A stretch of DNA of 64,000 bases from Hypomesus transpacificus (taxonomy: Eukaryota > Chordata > Actinopteri > Osmeriformes > Osmeridae), in NCBI RefSeq assembly GCF_021917145.1, contig NC_061081.1, forward strand, positions 6,229,139 to 6,293,138. Reading direction: 5' to 3'. The translations under genes were made by a program, and so were the position numbers. This document shows, piece by piece, positions 60,801 to 64,000 of this stretch. How positions within the stretch are numbered: position 1 is the first letter of the stretch; every line of letters starts with the position of its first letter. The notes below the pieces were generated by a model. The model ran no database searches and was not told the origin of the DNA. It saw nothing but the letters and a program-made list of their open reading frames with translations.

Positions 60801-63108
60801 AGGTGTCTAGGGGTCTGGAGCAGGATAATACAAGTGTGTGTGTGCGCACAGTTACTAATGGTCCTGAACCTTTTGCTAGCTCCTCATTAACCCAGGGTAC
60901 AAGCCCTCAGCCCCTTTATTTCTCTTTCTCTAAATCTTTCTCTCGCTCTCTATCTTTCTACGGCTCTCTATCTGCATCTCTCTATCTGCATCTCTCTCCC
61001 TCTCTGTCTTTCCCCCTGGCAGCCAGGGCTAATGTGGACTCGACAGGTTAAAGATTAAGCAGGCTAACAGGCAGGCATGACAAAGAGAGAACAAATAGAA
61101 TGTCGCTATTAAACAATACATGACTGGGGCCATTAGCAAGGATCACAACACTGTGAATATCTCATTTCTACAGGGAGCTGCTGCTATCAATCTGGTTATG
61201 CAGATCAGATCAGGCCTGCCAGCGCAGCCATTTAAATAATAATTAGCTAAAGTGCCTTGAGGGAATATTTACGTTTTTGTAGGTGGCCTCCTCCAGTGGA
61301 GGGTGTGGAGGGCTGGAGCTGGGACTGGGGATGGCCAGGCTGGCGGGGGGAGAGGCCGGCAGGCTGGGGGGGTCCTGGCTGGGGGCTGGGGGGGTGCCGG
61401 GGTAGTCTCCGTTGTCCCTCCCTCTCTCCTCCCCCCCCTTGCCCAATCCTCTCAGGTGTAGACTGCTGCTGAAGCTGTCCTCCTCATCCTGCTTGGTCTC
61501 CACGTCCACCTCCCCCTCCTCCTCGCTCTCCGGCCCGTCTCCCTCCCCCTCTCCCCCACTCTCGCTGCCGTAGCTGCAGCTGGTGGTGGGAGACAGGTGG
61601 CGGTCCGATCCGAAGTCTTCCGTCACATTGCCGTGGAGTTTGGCGATGCTCTCCGCATCCTTGACGACAGGCCGGAAGGCGGAGTGATAGCTGCTTTTCC
61701 TAGCCTGGAGGGAGGGGGCGTGGTCGAGCAGCTTCAGCCAGCCCTCTGAGGTCACAGGTCGAAGGTCAGGGGTCACTGCCGGACACTCCGGTTCAAACAG
61801 GCCTGACCTGGGGTTGGTGCTCATGCCTGCGCCCACCCCTGCCCCGGGCTCAGTGGGCTCCGACAAGTCCAGGAAGGCTTGCCTGAGGGAAGGGCTCTCT
61901 GCCAGTGAAGAAAGGGCGCTGGGCTGGTGCTGCAGGTAGGTGGGCACTGGGATGCCCCCGGTGGCCCTGGGGGGCCAGAACATGCAGAAGGGCGGGTAGA
62001 AGGTGTCCTTACGCCCCGGCCACAGCAGCCCAGACAGACCGGCGGGTTTCTGGCTATTAGGAGCCTCGCTGTCATCCTTCTTCTGGGGGCAGAGGCCGAA
62101 GGTGGGGAAGGAGTAAGGGCTGGGGAACAGGGAGGTGGGGGGGAACTTGTGCAGCATGCCAAAGCTCTTACTGGGCACGGGGATGAGGGGGTAGCTGCGT
62201 GGGGCCTTCCTGGGAGAGAGGCTGTTCACATCCAGGTCCTCATCCTCCTCAAAGCGGCCCCTCTTCTGGCTCCCCAGCTCTGGGGATGACATCATGTGGG
62301 GCAGGACGGAGCCCATGCCCTTCATCTGTCCCATGGGAGCGCAGTGGGAGGAGGGCAGGGCACGCTTTCGGCTGCCCCCATTAAACATGGCCTTCACGTC
62401 CTCCCAGGCGAACGCCAGGTCGTCGGGCGGGGTCTTGTCGGACAGTTTGAGGTGGCGGCGCCAAGAGTTGAAGTTGGCGGCGTCGGGCTGCGTGTACTTG
62501 GCCTCGGGCGTGCGGTGGGAGTGGAAGATGAACTTGTTGGGCGAGAAGTACATGTTACAGTACGAGCACTTGATGCACTTGGCCCGTGAGCTGTTGTAGC
62601 GTGCCGGGATGAAGTTACCGCGGCAACCCCAAGCGCACTCGTGAGACACGTCGAAGGCAAAGTTATCGGGCAGCTTGGGGGGCGAGTTCTCCCCCAGGAA
62701 GGACTTGCACAGGCGCTCGGCCTCGCGCTTAGTGATCATGCCGCAGCGTCGTGAGGAGATGGGCATGGCGCCCGCACGTCGCAGTATCTCCAGCTGGACC
62801 GGGGTGCACTGCACACACGTGATGCCCAGTGCAACACGGCGGTTGTGGATTTCGTTGTAGCTGTAGTTCTTCAGCAGTGTGTTGGAGATCTGAGCCAGGC
62901 ACAGGCGCTCCTGGTGGTCAATTACCAGGGAGACGATGGGCACCCCATACAGCACCACCTGACCCACCTGGTTGGGCTTCAGGGAGGAGGAGGAAGGGGA
63001 GGGGGCCCCGTGGGGAGGTCTAGGGGGGGTCAGGGGCTCTGGCTGGAAGGAGCTGGGAGGGGTCGTCATGGTGATGTTGTTGGGTCTGGGTAGGAGGGGT
63101 GTGTCCAT
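57871..63108 (-). CDS. SKOR2: SKI family transcriptional corepressor 2, 7 coding exons
   Basis: SKOR2 (Fussel-18/Corl2) is a nuclear corepressor of the SKI/SnoN family, needed for cerebellar Purkinje-cell differentiation and able to bind SMADs. Coding exons on the minus strand: 61273-63108, 60655-60718, 60290-60367, 58531-58596, 58303-58401, 58059-58126, 57871-57930. The frame closes to 2271 nt, 756 aa. The start at 63108 gives [11 protein letters not shown], aligning with the human start; a splice acceptor at 63150 precedes it, implying a non-coding first exon further upstream. The Ski/Sno DHD domain is at about 43-140, and the zinc-binding SMAD4-interaction domain at about 150-240 (ECAWGC, CIKCSYC, HSH). 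A conserved central [18 protein letters not shown] block and an acidic [10 protein letters not shown] stretch follow. The C-terminal coiled coil ([20 protein letters not shown]) ends in [14 protein letters not shown]. Neighbouring IER3IP1, HDHD2 and KATNAL2 favour SKOR2 over SKOR1. Confidence 0.97.
59440..59960. promoter_or_regulatory. Candidate conserved regulatory element in SKOR2 intron 3
   Basis: The 1.7-kb intron between exons at 60290 and 58596 contains about 500 bases of complex, non-repetitive sequence. It includes homeodomain-like cores (CAATTAAC, GAAAATTAGATTA), a CATTACATAAATGG block and a CTCCTAATCACG block. It contrasts with the repeat-rich flanks. I infer an enhancer from composition and the developmental host gene; conservation is not tested. 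Confidence 0.35.
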
Positions 63109-63150
63109 GCCAGTGGGGTCCACTGCAGACAGGAAACTCTCTGTGACTTC

Positions 63151-64000
63151 CTGCTGGCAAGCGCAAAGAAAAGTATTAAGCACACATAATTCCAAACCTT
63201 TACCAGCTGAACCGCTGGTAACATGGACAGAGAAAAGATCTGACTCTTTTGACAAACATTATAACAACTGTACAAAAACAGGAATATTTAAAGGCTGTCA
63301 GAAGATTTTTTTTATTATTTTTATTGTTGCATTTCTCTGTTCATAATTCGGAAACATTATATTCATATTGACTAAAATGTAATGTTATTTATCTTAGTTA
63401 ACACATTATTGTTGAGAATGTGCGTCTTTTACTGACGAGGCTGGATCTAAAAGAGAACTAGGGCAAACGTTTTAAATATGGAAAGAGGCGCGGACTGGTC
63501 TAATACTTCATGAACTGATCGTCGGCTCAGAGTTCTTTTGCGATTTAATTTACAATCCAGTCAATGCATTTACGATATTGACAAGATATTGTCTTGTCAT
63601 CTGATTAGCCTATATTGTGGCACTATTTTGCCACGTTGAGAGGTTAAGCATGGCATGTTGGATAATGAGAGGCCTTTTAGATCCTCTCCCGTACCCGTAT
63701 GTCATTCAGGTAACCTAAAACAGTTATGGAGCAACAACAGTTTGTGGTTTGACAGCTTCAGAAAGGCAAGTTCATAAGAGAATTCCGAAAGTGAAGTTAA
63801 CCTGATAGTGGAGAGGTGAAACATTTGCCGACAAACACCGGCAAATTATTTTACATATGAGATGAAGCGAGACACTTTAAAATGTGAAACCATACCAGAA
63901 AGCCTTGTCTATCAGAAATACTAAGCCTTCTCTGAAACACACGAATAATATTAATACTATACATATAAATACCTACAATATTGTACCAAATTATGATAAT
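63151..64000. other. SKOR2 upstream intron or promoter
   Basis: No coding exon is recognisable. The AT-rich, microsatellite-poor sequence lies upstream of the main SKOR2 exon acceptor and probably contains intron 1 and possibly a 5' non-coding exon. Confidence 0.5.

Overview
This is a 64 kb window of vertebrate genomic DNA, almost certainly from a teleost fish. The genes are intron-rich with canonical GT-AG splicing and resemble vertebrate proteins. Simple repeats (CA/GT, GA/CT) and short minisatellites are very dense, as in many fish genomes. Two LINE fragments are of types familiar from teleosts. The exact fish lineage cannot be read from the sequence. There is one 100-base assembly gap (3882-3981).

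Layout. Positions 1 to about 25.4 kb hold no gene I can support: microsatellites, polypurine tracts, several minisatellites, a 288-bp MITE-like inverted-repeat element and a truncated L2-like LINE. From 25.7 to 63.1 kb lie six protein-coding genes that I could reconstruct exon by exon with intact reading frames. GALT (minus, 25.7-43.6 kb, 359 aa) is the galactose-1-phosphate uridylyltransferase of the Leloir pathway. SIGMAR1 (plus, 44.1-45.3 kb, 222 aa) is the sigma-1 receptor. KATNAL2 (plus, 46.0-51.5 kb, 534 aa) is a katanin-like AAA ATPase. HDHD2 (minus, 52.1-53.5 kb, 258 aa) is a HAD-family hydrolase. IER3IP1 (minus, 56.1-56.8 kb, 82 aa) is a small ER membrane protein. SKOR2 (minus, 57.9-63.1 kb, 756 aa) is a SKI-family transcriptional corepressor. 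GALT and SIGMAR1 are divergent across a 536-bp promoter interval. KATNAL2 and HDHD2 converge on nearly coincident polyadenylation signals. HDHD2, IER3IP1 and SKOR2 are in tandem on the minus strand.

The genes do not form a pathway; the interest is in gene order and sequence structure. GALT-SIGMAR1 sit on human 9p13, whereas KATNAL2-HDHD2-IER3IP1-SKOR2 sit on human 18q21. Both regions correspond to the chicken Z chromosome, so their direct adjacency here looks like old linkage retained in fish. GALT is swollen to about 18 kb by intronic repeats. These include a 31-bp minisatellite array interrupted by a LINE, and simple repeats that directly form or flank splice signals. KATNAL2 intron 4 holds a 1.4-kb C/G-skewed 30-bp minisatellite with quadruplex potential. 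Several repeat-free, AT-rich blocks with POU/homeodomain-like motifs in GALT and SKOR2 introns are candidate regulatory elements. I saw no CRISPR array, RNA gene, prokaryotic system or wholly novel coding system.
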